DNA from: Rhizobium chutanense
GTDB taxonomy: Bacteria > Pseudomonadota > Alphaproteobacteria > Rhizobiales > Rhizobiaceae
Assembly: GCF_002531935.1 (NCBI RefSeq)
Contig: NZ_NWSV01000023.1
Coordinates: forward strand, 44,824 to 108,823
Length of the DNA stretch: 64,000 nucleotides
Reading direction: 5' to 3'
The translations under genes were made by a program, and so were the position numbers. The notes beneath the pieces are model-generated. The model saw only the letters and a program-made list of their open reading frames with translations, was not told the DNA's origin and ran no database searches. Numbering within the stretch: the stretch's first letter is position 1; each line of letters begins with the position of its first letter. Below are positions 34,622 through 43,257 of this stretch, one piece after another.

Positions 34622-35033
34622 TTCCGTGAAGAGTGGGATTCGGGCGAGGCGCCAAGGGCGCGCGGCTCTAGTCGCGCTGCGACCGGAGCCCGCGCGCGGT
34701 CTCCGCCCAGTCGGGTCACGATCCTCTCGCAGCAAGAAGCATGCCCCCTGTCAAAAATCGTTCTCCGGAGACAGCCGGAAGGTCTCATGGCCATCGGAGA
34801 TGGCAAGCGGACGCGTCCCTTCAGGACGCGGTTCTATCTCTTTCTGACACCCATTTTGCACCCGCCGTTCCGGCGTCAAGGACATCGCGGCCCCTCCAAT
34901 TTTCCCTGCACCGCAAGCGGTGCAAAGAAAATCGGCTCCTCCGCTCGCCGCACAGCGGCCGCGTTCCGCGGTCCCTGACCCCTCACGGGCTGCGGTGCGG
35001 ACACTTTTCGTCAGAAACGAAAAGGAGACCCTG
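34622..35033 (+). other. Leader region of the 104-aa gene
   Basis: No supported gene on either strand. The last 160 bases carry the second three-hairpin element and a GAAACGAAAAGGAGAC ribosome region. Confidence 0.4.
34875..34983 (+). ncRNA. Putative three-hairpin leader RNA, copy B
   Basis: Stems GCACCGC/GCGGTGC (34908-34923), GCCGC/GCGGC (34947-34959) and CCGCG/CGCGG (34959-34971). Linkers GTCAAGGAC, AAATCGGCTCC and TCCCTGACCCC match copy A, while stem bases differ with pairing kept. Confidence 0.55.
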
Positions 35034-35348
35034 ATGACAAAGCATCACATCACACAGCCGGTTAGCGAAAACCAGAAGCTGCCGGATCAACAGCCGGACT
35101 GGCTTGAAGACTTGCGCAGCAGTTTCGATGCGGAGGTGCATCTTCCCGCCGATATCTCGCGCGAGTTTCTGTCTGCGGCCCTGCTTTGGGCAATCGACAA
35201 CAAGCTCGATTTCGGTTTGTTCAATGAGGGCGACAAGATCATCATCGCGCACTTCGGCGGTGATGAGATCTACCTCCCTTCGCGGTGGTCCGACAAACGA
35301 TGGCATATCGGCATAGAGGACAAGGAGCCTTTCGACCCGGGCGATTGA
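35034..35348 (+). CDS. Hypothetical plasmid protein (104 aa)
   Basis: A 104-aa acidic protein of unknown family. Features are HLPADISREFLSAALLWAID, then NKLDFGLFNEGDKIIIAHFG and YLPSRWSDKRWHIGIEDKEP. The predicted alpha/beta fold and many aromatic residues suggest a compact soluble protein. AAGGAGAC precedes the ATG at 35034. It is preceded by the three-hairpin leader and followed by a perfect 10-bp hairpin. Confidence 0.68.
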   Translation: MTKHHITQPVSENQKLPDQQPDWLEDLRSSFDAEVHLPADISREFLSAALLWAIDNKLDFGLFNEGDKIIIAHFGGDEIYLPSRWSDKRWHIGIEDKEPFDPGD

Positions 35349-35354
35349 GGTCGA

Positions 35355-35382
35355 GACCAGAGGCAGCCTTCCGCCTCTGGTC
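35355..35382. terminator. Bidirectional-type terminator hairpin
   Basis: Perfect 10-bp arms GACCAGAGGC/GCCTCTGGTC between convergent genes (the 104-aa gene and the Nudix gene), with pyrimidine-rich flanks. Confidence 0.6.
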
Positions 35383-35404
35383 CTTCCGCCTGTTTCCGAG
35401 CGGA

Positions 35405-35854
35405 CTACCGGGAGCCTGGAAACAGAAGCTCCATCGGATAGGGAAGAGCGAGCTCTGGCATTTCATCGAAGGACGTGTATTTCAGGCTTATCGTCTCGGT
35501 GTCCGTCCAACCGCCAGGTTCTCCGCTCGTCAAGCATTTGAACAGCACGACCAGATATTCGACCTGATCTCCATTCGGATAGGTGTATCGAAACTCGCTG
35601 CCCCCGAACACCGCCAGAACCTCGGTGTGGACAACGGCGAGCCCGGTTTCTTCGAAAACTTCACGCGCGATCGCCTGCTCCGGCGTTTCACTCGGTTCTA
35701 TGGCTCCGGCCGGCAGGCTCCACCCCTGGCCGGCCCCCTTCTGCTGCAGGAGGAGCCTGCCTTCCGTATCCGAAATCACCGCCGCTACCGCCGGCAGCAT
35801 GATGAGCTGAGAACCGATTTTAGCGCGAAGCGACCCTATGTAATCTGACGACAT
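35405..35854 (-). CDS. Nudix hydrolase
   Basis: A 149-aa Nudix protein. The Nudix box GAIEPSETPEQAIAREVFEETGL (GX5EX7REUXEEXGU) is complete around residues 50-72, on a typical VAAVISDTEGRLLLQQKG start. The family hydrolyses nucleoside diphosphates linked to another moiety (oxidised nucleotides, ADP-sugars, NADH and others) with Mg2+. The substrate cannot be inferred. Unrelated to transfer, it sits between the plasmid block and the tra genes. Confidence 0.9.
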   Translation of the reverse strand: MSSDYIGSLRAKIGSQLIMLPAVAAVISDTEGRLLLQQKGAGQGWSLPAGAIEPSETPEQAIAREVFEETGLAVVHTEVLAVFGGSEFRYTYPNGDQVEYLVVLFKCLTSGEPGGWTDTETISLKYTSFDEMPELALPYPMELLFPGSR

Positions 35855-36025
35855 TTACAGCCCATATGCATTTCCTGATGGGCTGACAATAGCCGTTCGG
35901 TTTCCCGATTCAATGACCGCAACCGGCGCGAAGCGGCTGTGAATTCCCCCTCGGCTGGTGGCATCCACTGTCGAGCCCCGCCTTTCCTCAATCTCTCTTC
36001 CCTGCACGAGAAAATATAATAGCTG

Positions 36026-36475
36026 TCAAAGGCTCCCGCACCATCCGTGGCGCGCACCATCCCATGACCGGGCGAGCCCTTCCTCGATCAAAACTGTGCC
36101 CAGTGAACTGCCCGCTCGGGACACGGTTCGAAGTTTCCGTCCATACTTGTCTTCGTCGCGCAACCCGGCCGCCAGGGAGAATTTTCCGGCGTTGAGCAGC
36201 ACCAGCAGGCGGGATTTTGCCGCTTCACCTTTGAGCCGTTCAGCCTCGCAGCGGGGCGGGCTCAGTTCAGGCGTATCGATATCGGCGATGCGGATTTTCT
36301 CACCCTCGAACCAGAAGGTGTCGCCATCGACGACACAGTTCGTCCGATGGCTGTCGCCGCAGAGGACGAACGACGCAGACAGCGCATCTTGTGCAGGCGC
36401 TTTGACGAACGCCACAGCGCTCCCGAGATAACCATTGCGATCAAGATACAGCCAGCCGGCGGCGGCGATCACCAC
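36026..36475 (-). CDS. Membrane-anchored thermonuclease-like (SNase) protein
   Basis: A staphylococcal-nuclease-fold protein. VVDGDTFWFEGEKIRIADID carries the family Asp and Arg, followed by TPELSPPRCEAERLKGEAAK and DEDKYGRKLRTV. This frame starts at a GTG inside a hydrophobic segment (AIVWVVVIAAAGWLYL), so the real protein must begin further upstream. In the same frame the sequence is open to the end of traG but lacks a start. An ATG overlapping the traG stop (36624) is one base out of phase, separated by an A4 run. A lost A there would explain it. Likely encodes a periplasm-facing nuclease co-transcribed with traG. Confidence 0.75.
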   Translation of the reverse strand: MVIAAAGWLYLDRNGYLGSAVAFVKAPAQDALSASFVLCGDSHRTNCVVDGDTFWFEGEKIRIADIDTPELSPPRCEAERLKGEAAKSRLLVLLNAGKFSLAAGLRDEDKYGRKLRTVSRAGSSLGTVLIEEGLARSWDGARHGWCGSL

Positions 36476-36620
36476 GACCCAGACAATCGCAGTCGGAAAG
36501 CCTCTGCCGCGATCGGGACGGTGATGACGTGACGTCGAACGCGACGCATTGAAGCCGGGACGATCGTTCGCGACTTTCCGACTTTTCCTGAACGGTATGA
36601 CGTTTTTTGCGCCAAGCTTT

Positions 36621-38624
36621 TCATCCCTCTTCGCCGGCAGACGTTATAGTCGATGTGGTTTCATCGGGGTTTACCGCAGCCGTCGAATTCGAAGCTTTCT
36701 TCTCGCCTCCGCCCATCGAATGAAACCGGTTTGTGCCGACGCAGGCTTTCATATCATCGCGCCGAAACCAGATGGCGCGGCCGCATCTAAGCGGCGCGTT
36801 GCCGGCTGTGAACACGATCTGCTCGTCCGCGCGCATGCGCAGGACTTCGTGCGGCTGGATCAGCGGTCGGGCCGCGAGCTGCTTCGAGCGCGTTCGCGAT
36901 GATCCCTTCGCCTGGAAACTGCGACTGACCTGGTCGATCTCGACCGTCGTCATGCCACAGCGGCGCGAGATGTAGTCCGCGGTCTCGGGATCGTTGATCG
37001 CGGCGAACGAAATCCAGCTGGCACTCTCGAACCACTTGCTTGCCGCGTCGCGACCGCCATAGGTTTCACGCATCTGGCCGATCGACTGGTAGATCATTGT
37101 CAGTGTGATGCCGTATTTGCGTCCGGCGTCGCGTGCCGTTTCGAGAATCCGCATGTAGCCGAGGCGCGCGACCTCATCGAGGAGAAACAGCGCGCGCCCA
37201 TTGAGCTGTCCGTCGCGATTGTAAATCGCGTTGAGAAGCGAGCCGATGACGACGCGGGCAAGACCCGAATGGGTCTCCAACGTCTTGAGGTCGATATTGA
37301 TGAAGACGTCGGTGTTTCCCGTCGCGATGTCGCTGGTCGCGAATTTTTTTCCAGACACCAGCGCGGCGTAGTTCGGATAGGAAAGCCAGTGTGTTTCCTT
37401 GACCGCATTGGCATAGACGCCGGAGAAGGTTTCCGGCGTCATGTTGACGAAGGCTGCGACGTTCTCCTTAACGAAATCCGAGCCGGAATTGTCGTAGATG
37501 TCTTGCAGCCGCTTGCGCAATGTCGGTTCCGGCTCCGAGAGATTCATGCGCACCTGCCGAAGCGTCTGTTCCTTCTCATCCGTGTGGCCGGATAGGCAGA
37601 CATCGGCGACGAGCGCCGTGAGGAGCTGAAGAGCTGACGCCCGGAAGAAGTCGTCTCGGACTCCGCGCGCGCCGCCGCTGTCGCTCATGATCCATGACGC
37701 GACGGAGGCGATATCCTCCTCCTTCGTACCTCCAAAACGGCCGACCCAGTCCAGGACGTTGAAGCCGACGTCCGGCTTCCTTGGATCGAGAACGAACACG
37801 TCCCTCCCCGCTCCGGCGCGATGCGCGGAGACCATCGGTGCGACCTCGTTCGATGGATCGAGCACGATCAGCGTGCCGCCCCATTTGAGCGCCGTTGGGA
37901 TCGTTACCGACGTTGTCTTGAAACCGCCGGAACCGGCAAAAACGATCCCGTGCGACGAGCCGAAGGAGCCATCAAAGCACAGCAACGGCGACTTGCCACC
38001 GGTGCCCCACGTCTCAGCGCTATCGGCTCGAAACGCTTGGCTCCCGACACTGTCCTTGTCGACCCGATAACGCTCGCCGATGACGATACCGCCAGTATCG
38101 GGAAACAGCTTCGCCGATTCCGTCAGCTTCATCCAATCCGCTTCGCCATGGAGCGCCCGCTTGCCCTGAATGCGTTTCGGCTCGGCTCGTGCGAACGCCG
38201 CATTGCCGATGAGCACAACGCGGAGTGCGAAGCAGGCACACATGAGTGCTACGCCCGCTCCGATCGCCGTTGCTGGATCGAGATAGGCCAAGACCGACTT
38301 GTCGGCGTTAAGCGTCTCCGTGAAATCGGCAAGGCGCATCGTTTCGCGGGTAGCCGCGATCAGGATCGTCTCGCTGCATCCGGCAAGGACACCCCAACCT
38401 GCCTGCTTGATGTTGATCGAGCCGGCGCTCGCGAACAGGAACAGAATTCCAATCGCCGCACTTGTTACATAGGGCAAGGCGATCCCCGTGCGCCCCCATG
38501 CCAGTCGTGCGGCCTCGGTCTTTCCGAAGCCTGAAAGCCACTGCTCGATCCCGGTCATTCCGATGACGACCAGGATCATCAACGTCCCTGGCACGACGAC
38601 GAGCGCAATCCTATTGATCGTCAT
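36621..38624 (-). CDS. traG: Conjugative coupling protein TraG (VirD4 family)
   Basis: A 667-aa type IV coupling protein that links the relaxosome to the mating pore. N-terminal transmembrane helices (IALVVVPGTLMILVVIGMTG and IALPYVTSAAIGILFLFASA) are followed by the ATPase domain, with Walker A-like GSGGFKTTS near residue 231 and Walker B LFLLDEVARLG near 484. DIATGNTDVFINIDLKTLET is also typical. The start at 38624 (MTINRIALVVV) matches Ti-plasmid TraG. It overlaps the end of traD by 14 bp; traC-traD-traG form one operon leaving oriT. Confidence 0.95.
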   Translation of the reverse strand: MTINRIALVVVPGTLMILVVIGMTGIEQWLSGFGKTEAARLAWGRTGIALPYVTSAAIGILFLFASAGSINIKQAGWGVLAGCSETILIAATRETMRLADFTETLNADKSVLAYLDPATAIGAGVALMCACFALRVVLIGNAAFARAEPKRIQGKRALHGEADWMKLTESAKLFPDTGGIVIGERYRVDKDSVGSQAFRADSAETWGTGGKSPLLCFDGSFGSSHGIVFAGSGGFKTTSVTIPTALKWGGTLIVLDPSNEVAPMVSAHRAGAGRDVFVLDPRKPDVGFNVLDWVGRFGGTKEEDIASVASWIMSDSGGARGVRDDFFRASALQLLTALVADVCLSGHTDEKEQTLRQVRMNLSEPEPTLRKRLQDIYDNSGSDFVKENVAAFVNMTPETFSGVYANAVKETHWLSYPNYAALVSGKKFATSDIATGNTDVFINIDLKTLETHSGLARVVIGSLLNAIYNRDGQLNGRALFLLDEVARLGYMRILETARDAGRKYGITLTMIYQSIGQMRETYGGRDAASKWFESASWISFAAINDPETADYISRRCGMTTVEIDQVSRSFQAKGSSRTRSKQLAARPLIQPHEVLRMRADEQIVFTAGNAPLRCGRAIWFRRDDMKACVGTNRFHSMGGGEKKASNSTAAVNPDETTSTITSAGEEG

Positions 38625-38826
38625 TGCCGAAGGCCTCCACGCCGATCGCCGTGAGCCTGGACCGCTCGCCCTCGTCGCTTTTGATCCGGCGGGCGGCATC
38701 GAGGAGCGCGCCCAGCAACAGCGCGCGCTTCTCGTAGCGCAGCCCGGCTTTGACGATCAGGCCGCCGAGCTCGATCTTTTCGCGCGTGTCCTTCTTGCGG
38801 GCATCGGATGTCATGGTCCTTGCCAT
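38611..38826 (-). CDS. traD: Conjugal transfer protein TraD (relaxosome accessory)
   Basis: A 71-aa protein starting MARTMTSDARKKDTREKIELGGLIVKAGLRYEKRALLLGA in successive segments, typical of the short TraD of Ti and rhizobial plasmids (not the F-plasmid TraD). It lies four bases after the traC stop and overlaps traG. The basic N-terminal half and GGLIVKAGL turn resemble MobC/TraD-type relaxosome accessory proteins. Confidence 0.9.
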   Translation of the reverse strand: MARTMTSDARKKDTREKIELGGLIVKAGLRYEKRALLLGALLDAARRIKSDEGERSRLTAIGVEAFGNDDQ

Positions 38827-38830
38827 GCGC

Positions 38831-39118
38831 TCAAGCCTCGCCAGCGCTGCCCGCGCCCGCGCCAGACGCGTCCGATGCCTGTCCGCTGCTGTCGCCAGCG
38901 CCCTTCTTCCCTCCGGTCGTAGCGCCCTGCCCTCCGCGAAATCGCTTGCTCAGCTGCTCAAACGCTGCCTGAAGCTCCGCCTCTTCGATCTCGATCTCGC
39001 CAAGGCCTGCCTTGAGTGCGATCCTGCCGATGCGTTCGGCTTCCCTTGTCTCGGCGACCTTGAGCTGTTCCTGCAGCCTGGCGATTTCGTCGCGGATTCT
39101 CGAGGATGGCTTCTTCAT
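38831..39118 (-). CDS. traC: Conjugal transfer protein TraC (relaxosome accessory)
   Basis: A 95-aa protein with an N-terminal coiled coil (SRIRDEIARLQEQLKVAETREAERIGRIALKAGL in parts) followed by an IEEAELQAAFEQLSKRFRGG segment and a Gly/Ser/Ala-rich tail, as in rhizobial TraC. It presumably binds near oriT with TraA and TraD. It is the first gene of the leftward operon; oriT lies immediately upstream. Confidence 0.88.
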   Translation of the reverse strand: MKKPSSRIRDEIARLQEQLKVAETREAERIGRIALKAGLGEIEIEEAELQAAFEQLSKRFRGGQGATTGGKKGAGDSSGQASDASGAGAGSAGEA

Positions 39119-39370
39119 TCCGATCGTCTCCTTGGGTGAGAAAGCTTGTCTTTCGAACCCAGTTTCCCGGACGGCAGTGCGGAACGCACTACTGTGAATC
39201 CTACAATCGCCAAGGGCGATACTTTGGTGAATGATCCCGGCCGTTCCGAAGGAGCGGCTTCCAAGGGCGCAATTATACGTCGCTGGCGCGACGTGTTACT
39301 GAGAGAGCCTGGTGGCCGCCGCTCCCCACGAACCCTTTGGTTTCGTTTGCAACCGGGAGAGAACTCCGCC
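39119..39370. other. oriT: oriT region between traC and traA
   Basis: The divergent traC-traA interval. The nick-region signature is CCAAGGGCGCAATTATACG (39261-39279), like Ti-plasmid and RSF1010-type (MOBQ) origins. It is followed by an inverted repeat ACGTCGC-TGGC-GCGACGT (39277-39294). Two more inverted repeats occur: AGTGCG-GAA-CGCACT (39176-39190), a possible TraR or TraC/D site, and ATCGCC-AAG-GGCGAT (39206-39220). TraA would cleave here to start transfer. Confidence 0.85.
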
Positions 39371-42300
39371 GTGGCCGTCCCTCACTTCTCCGTCAGCGTC
39401 GTCGCCCGTGGCTCCGGCCGCAGCGCCGTCCTGTCGGCGGCCTACCGGCACTGCGCTAAGATGGAGTTTGAGCGGGAAGCCCGGACGATCGACTACACGC
39501 GAAAGCAGGGGCTCCTGCATGAGGAGTTCGTGATCCCTGCCGATGCGCCGGAATGGGTGCGCAGCATGATTGCCGATCGCTCGGTCGCCGGCGCATCCGA
39601 GGCCTTCTGGAACAAAGTGGAGGGCTTCGAGAAGCGATCCGACGCGCAGCTCGCCAAGGACGTCACCATTGCCCTGCCGCTCGAGCTGACGGCCGAGCAG
39701 AACATCGCGCTCATGCGCGACTTTGTGGAGCGGCACATCACCGCGCAGGGCATGGTCGCGGACTGGGTCTATCACGACGCACCCGGCAATCCTCACGTCC
39801 ACCTCATGACCACATTGCGCCCGCTGACCGAAGACGGTTTCGGTTCGAAGAAGGTCGCGGTGCTCGGCCCGGATGGTAAGCCAATCCGAAGTGATGCCGG
39901 CAAAATCGTTTATCAGCTGTGGGCCGGTAGCACTGAGGATTTCAACGCTTTCCGCGACGGCTGGTTTGCCTGCCAGAACAAACATCTGGCGCTCGCCGGC
40001 CTCGATATTCGCATCGATGGCCGTTCCTTCGAAAAGCAGGGTATCGACCTCGAGCCAACCATTCACCTCGGCGTTGGCGCCAAAGCCATCGAGCGCAAGG
40101 CCGAGCAATCCGACCACAAGTCGGAGACCTCGACTCCCAAACTCGAACGCATCGAGCTTCAGGAGGAGCGCCGCAGCGAGAACGCCCGCCGCATCCAGCG
40201 CCGTCCGGAGATCGTGCTCGACCTGATCACGCGGGAGAAGAGCGTGTTCGACGAACGCGATGTTGCGAAGGTGTTGTATCGCTATATCGACGATGTCGCT
40301 CTGTTCCAAAGTCTGATGGTCCGCATTCTGCAAAGTCCGGAAGCGCTCCGGCTCGAACGCGAGCGGATCAACTTTGCGACAGGTATTCGGACCCCCGCGA
40401 AGCACACCACGCGCGAGATGATCCGGCTCGAAGCCGAGATGGCCAATCGCGCGATCTGGCTCTCCGGTCGCGCCTCCCATGGCGTCCGTGAGGCGGTGCT
40501 GCAGGCGACCTTTGCGCGCCATTCCCGTCTGTCGGATGAGCAACGAACGGCAATCGAGCATATCGCTGGGGCCACGCGGATCGCCGCCGTCATCGGCCGC
40601 GCGGGCGCCGGCAAGACCACGATGATGAAGGCTGCGCGCGAGGCATGGGAAGCGGCAGGCTATCGTGTCGTCGGCGGCGCCCTGGCGGGCAAAGCGGCCG
40701 AGGGATTGGAGAAGGAAGCGGGCATCGGCTCCCGCACACTGTCGTCGTGGGAGCTTCGCTGGAACCAGGGTCGCAACCAGCTCGACCACAAGACGGTGTT
40801 CGTGCTGGACGAGGCCGGCATGGTGTCGTCACGGCAGATGGCGCTGTTGGTCGAAGCAGTCACCAAGGCCGGCGCCAAACTCGTACCTGTCGGCGATCCG
40901 GAACAGCTTCAACCGATCGAAGCGGGTGCCGCCTTCCGCGCCATTGCCGATCGCATCGGCTATGCAGAACTTGAGACAATCTATCGTCAGCGCCAGCAAT
41001 GGATGCGCGATGCCTCGCTCGATCTCGCTCGTGGTAATATCCGCAGGGCTGTCGATGCCTACACCGCTCATGGTCGAATGATTGGTTTGAGACTGAAGGA
41101 CGACGCGGTCGAGAGCCTGATCACAGCGTGGGACCGCGACTACGACCCTTCGAAGACCAGCCTGATCCTCGCACACCTCCGCCGCGACGTCCGAATGCTC
41201 AACGATATGGCGCGCGCCAAGCTGGTCGAACGCGGCGTCGTCGCAGACGGATTTGCATTCAAGACAGAGTACGGAACGCGCATGTTCGCGACCGGCGACC
41301 AGATCGTGTTCCTCAAGAACGAGGGCAGCCTTGGCGTCAAGAACGGCATGCTCGCAAAGGTGCTTGAAGCCGCCCCTGGCCGGATTGTTGCCGAGGTTGG
41401 TGAAGGCGAGCACCGCCGGCAGGTCACGGTCGAGCAGTGCTTCTACAACAATCTGGACCACGGCTATGCGACAACGATCCACAAGAGCCAGGGCGCGACT
41501 GTCGACCGGGTGAAGGTGCTTGCTTCCCTATCTTTGGACCGGCATCTGACCTATGTGGCTTTGACGCGCCATCGTGAGGATCTAGCCGTCTACTACGGCA
41601 GTCGCTCCTTCGCGAAGTCCGGCGGCCTCATCCCGATCCTGTCGCGCCGGAACGCCAAGGAGACGACCCTCGATTACGAGAAGGCGTCGTTCTATCGCCA
41701 GGCGCTGCGCTTCGCGGAAGCGCGGGGCCTTCATCTTGTCAACGTCGCCCGCACGATCGCACACGATCGCCTCCAATGGGCCGTTCGGCAAAAACAGAAA
41801 CTCGCCGACCTCGGCGCCCGTCTAGCCGCCATCGGTGCGGCACTCGGACTGGTCCGCGGCAGCAACAAACACTCCATCCCGGACACAATCAAGGAGGCCA
41901 AGCCCATGGTATCAGGCATCACCACCTTCCCGAAATCACTCGACCAGGCTGTCGAGGATAAGCTCGCCGCCGATCCCGGCCTCAAGACGCAATGGGAGGA
42001 CGTCTCGACCCGCTTCCATCTCGTCTACGCAAAGCCGGAAGCTGCCTTCAAGGCGATCAATGTCGATACCATGTTGAAGGACCAGTCGGTCGCGCAGTCC
42101 ACCCTCGCGAAGGTCGCCGGCGCCCCCGAAAGCTTCGGTGCGCTGAAGGGCAAGACCGGTGTTCTCGCCAGCCGTGCCGACAGGCAGGACCGGGAAAAAG
42201 CCATCGCCAACGTGCCGGCGCTCGCCCGAAATCTTGAACGTTACCTTCGTGAGCGGGCCGAGGCCGAATTGAAACATGAGACGGAGGAGCGCGCGGTCCG

Positions 42301-42697
42301 GCTCAAGGTTTCGGTCGACATCCCGGCGCTCTCTCCAGCCGCCAAGCAAACGCTCGAACGCGTGCGCGATGCGATCGATCGAAACGATCTTCCGGCTGGC
42401 CTCGAATACGCGCTGGCCGACAAAATGGTGAAGGTCGAACTCGAAGGTTTCGCCAAGGCGGTTTCCGAACGTTTCGGGGAACGGACCTTCCTGCCTTTGG
42501 CTGCGAAAGACACTGATGGCAAGACTTTCGAGACCGTCACATCGGGCATGACGGCCGGCCAGAAGGCGGAGGTCCAGTCCGCCTGGAATTCCATGCGTAC
42601 GGTCCAGCAACTTGCCGCTTATGAACGAACGACGGAAGCGCTCAAGCAGGCCGAGACTCTGCGGCAAACCAAGAGCCAAGGGCTCTCGCTGAAATGA
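39371..42697 (+). CDS. traA: Ti-type conjugative transfer relaxase-helicase TraA
   Basis: An 1108-aa MOBQ relaxase fused to a TraI-like helicase. The N-terminal MobA/MobL domain reads MAVPHFSVSVVARGSGRSAV..AYRHCAKMEFE with metal-binding NPHVHLM near residue 139. The helicase domain has Walker A GRAGAGKTTMMKAA near 410, VFVLDEAGMVSSRQ near 480 and ATTIHKSQGATVDRVKVLAS near 705. The start is GTG 39371 (GGGAGA ten bases upstream); the frame continues upstream through oriT but that part is non-coding in relatives. Its stop overlaps the traF start. Confidence 0.95.
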   Translation: MAVPHFSVSVVARGSGRSAVLSAAYRHCAKMEFEREARTIDYTRKQGLLHEEFVIPADAPEWVRSMIADRSVAGASEAFWNKVEGFEKRSDAQLAKDVTIALPLELTAEQNIALMRDFVERHITAQGMVADWVYHDAPGNPHVHLMTTLRPLTEDGFGSKKVAVLGPDGKPIRSDAGKIVYQLWAGSTEDFNAFRDGWFACQNKHLALAGLDIRIDGRSFEKQGIDLEPTIHLGVGAKAIERKAEQSDHKSETSTPKLERIELQEERRSENARRIQRRPEIVLDLITREKSVFDERDVAKVLYRYIDDVALFQSLMVRILQSPEALRLERERINFATGIRTPAKHTTREMIRLEAEMANRAIWLSGRASHGVREAVLQATFARHSRLSDEQRTAIEHIAGATRIAAVIGRAGAGKTTMMKAAREAWEAAGYRVVGGALAGKAAEGLEKEAGIGSRTLSSWELRWNQGRNQLDHKTVFVLDEAGMVSSRQMALLVEAVTKAGAKLVPVGDPEQLQPIEAGAAFRAIADRIGYAELETIYRQRQQWMRDASLDLARGNIRRAVDAYTAHGRMIGLRLKDDAVESLITAWDRDYDPSKTSLILAHLRRDVRMLNDMARAKLVERGVVADGFAFKTEYGTRMFATGDQIVFLKNEGSLGVKNGMLAKVLEAAPGRIVAEVGEGEHRRQVTVEQCFYNNLDHGYATTIHKSQGATVDRVKVLASLSLDRHLTYVALTRHREDLAVYYGSRSFAKSGGLIPILSRRNAKETTLDYEKASFYRQALRFAEARGLHLVNVARTIAHDRLQWAVRQKQKLADLGARLAAIGAALGLVRGSNKHSIPDTIKEAKPMVSGITTFPKSLDQAVEDKLAADPGLKTQWEDVSTRFHLVYAKPEAAFKAINVDTMLKDQSVAQSTLAKVAGAPESFGALKGKTGVLASRADRQDREKAIANVPALARNLERYLRERAEAELKHETEERAVRLKVSVDIPALSPAAKQTLERVRDAIDRNDLPAGLEYALADKMVKVELEGFAKAVSERFGERTFLPLAAKDTDGKTFETVTSGMTAGQKAEVQSAWNSMRTVQQLAAYERTTEALKQAETLRQTKSQGLSLK

Positions 42698-43257
42698 CCG
42701 GGGCTGCAACCCGCCGGTCGATGATCACGCAGCAACGACGAGCCATTGTGGTTCTGTCGATGGCGGCGGTGGCCGCCATCCTGCTGGTGGTGACTGCCGT
42801 CGCCGGCGGCTACCGCATCAATCTGACACCGAGCGAGCCACTCGGCCTGTGGCGCATTATCCCGCTTCATCGACCGGCAGCAGTCGACGACCTCGTGTTC
42901 ATCTGCCCGCCGGAAACGGCGGCGATGCGGGCAGCGAGGGCACGAGGCTATCTCCGTTCTGGTTCCTGCCCTGGCGGGGTCGCACCGTTGATCAAGACAG
43001 TGATCGCCGTTGCAGGACAGCATATCGAAATCGGCGTCAGCGTGAGCGTGGATGGGTGGGGAGTTTCCTCTTCCAGTCTCGCACTACGAGATGGAAAAGG
43101 CCGGCCGTTGACGCCCTTTCCGAGCGGCATCGTACCGCCAGGATATGTCTTCCTGCATTCCGCATTCCCCGGCTCCTATGACTCCCGATATTTTGGCCCG
43201 GTACCGATCTCCGGCATTCTCGGGCTGGCGCAGGAGGTGTTCACCTATGTGCCGTGA
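42694..43257 (+). CDS. traF: Conjugative pilus maturation peptidase TraF (S26 family)
   Basis: A 187-aa signal-peptidase-like serine protease. A hydrophobic N-terminal anchor (IVVLSMAAVAAILLVVTAVA) is followed by the Ser box RINLTPSEPLGLWRI (catalytic Ser) and the Lys box PLIKTVIAVAGQ (catalytic Lys). A late GIVPPGYVFL..SYDSRYFGPVP block is typical of the S26 family. TraF processes or cyclises the TrbC pilin. It overlaps traA by four bases and traB by 11. Confidence 0.92.
   Translation: MTGAATRRSMITQQRRAIVVLSMAAVAAILLVVTAVAGGYRINLTPSEPLGLWRIIPLHRPAAVDDLVFICPPETAAMRAARARGYLRSGSCPGGVAPLIKTVIAVAGQHIEIGVSVSVDGWGVSSSSLALRDGKGRPLTPFPSGIVPPGYVFLHSAFPGSYDSRYFGPVPISGILGLAQEVFTYVP

Noticed and set aside
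39146..39370. N-terminal extension of TraA to 39146
   Set aside because: The extension crosses the oriT nick region, has no family similarity, and the GTG at 39371 gives the expected TraA N-terminus.
39296..40789. 497-aa antisense frame over traA
   Set aside because: TraA relaxase and helicase motifs are on the plus strand here; the antisense frame has none.
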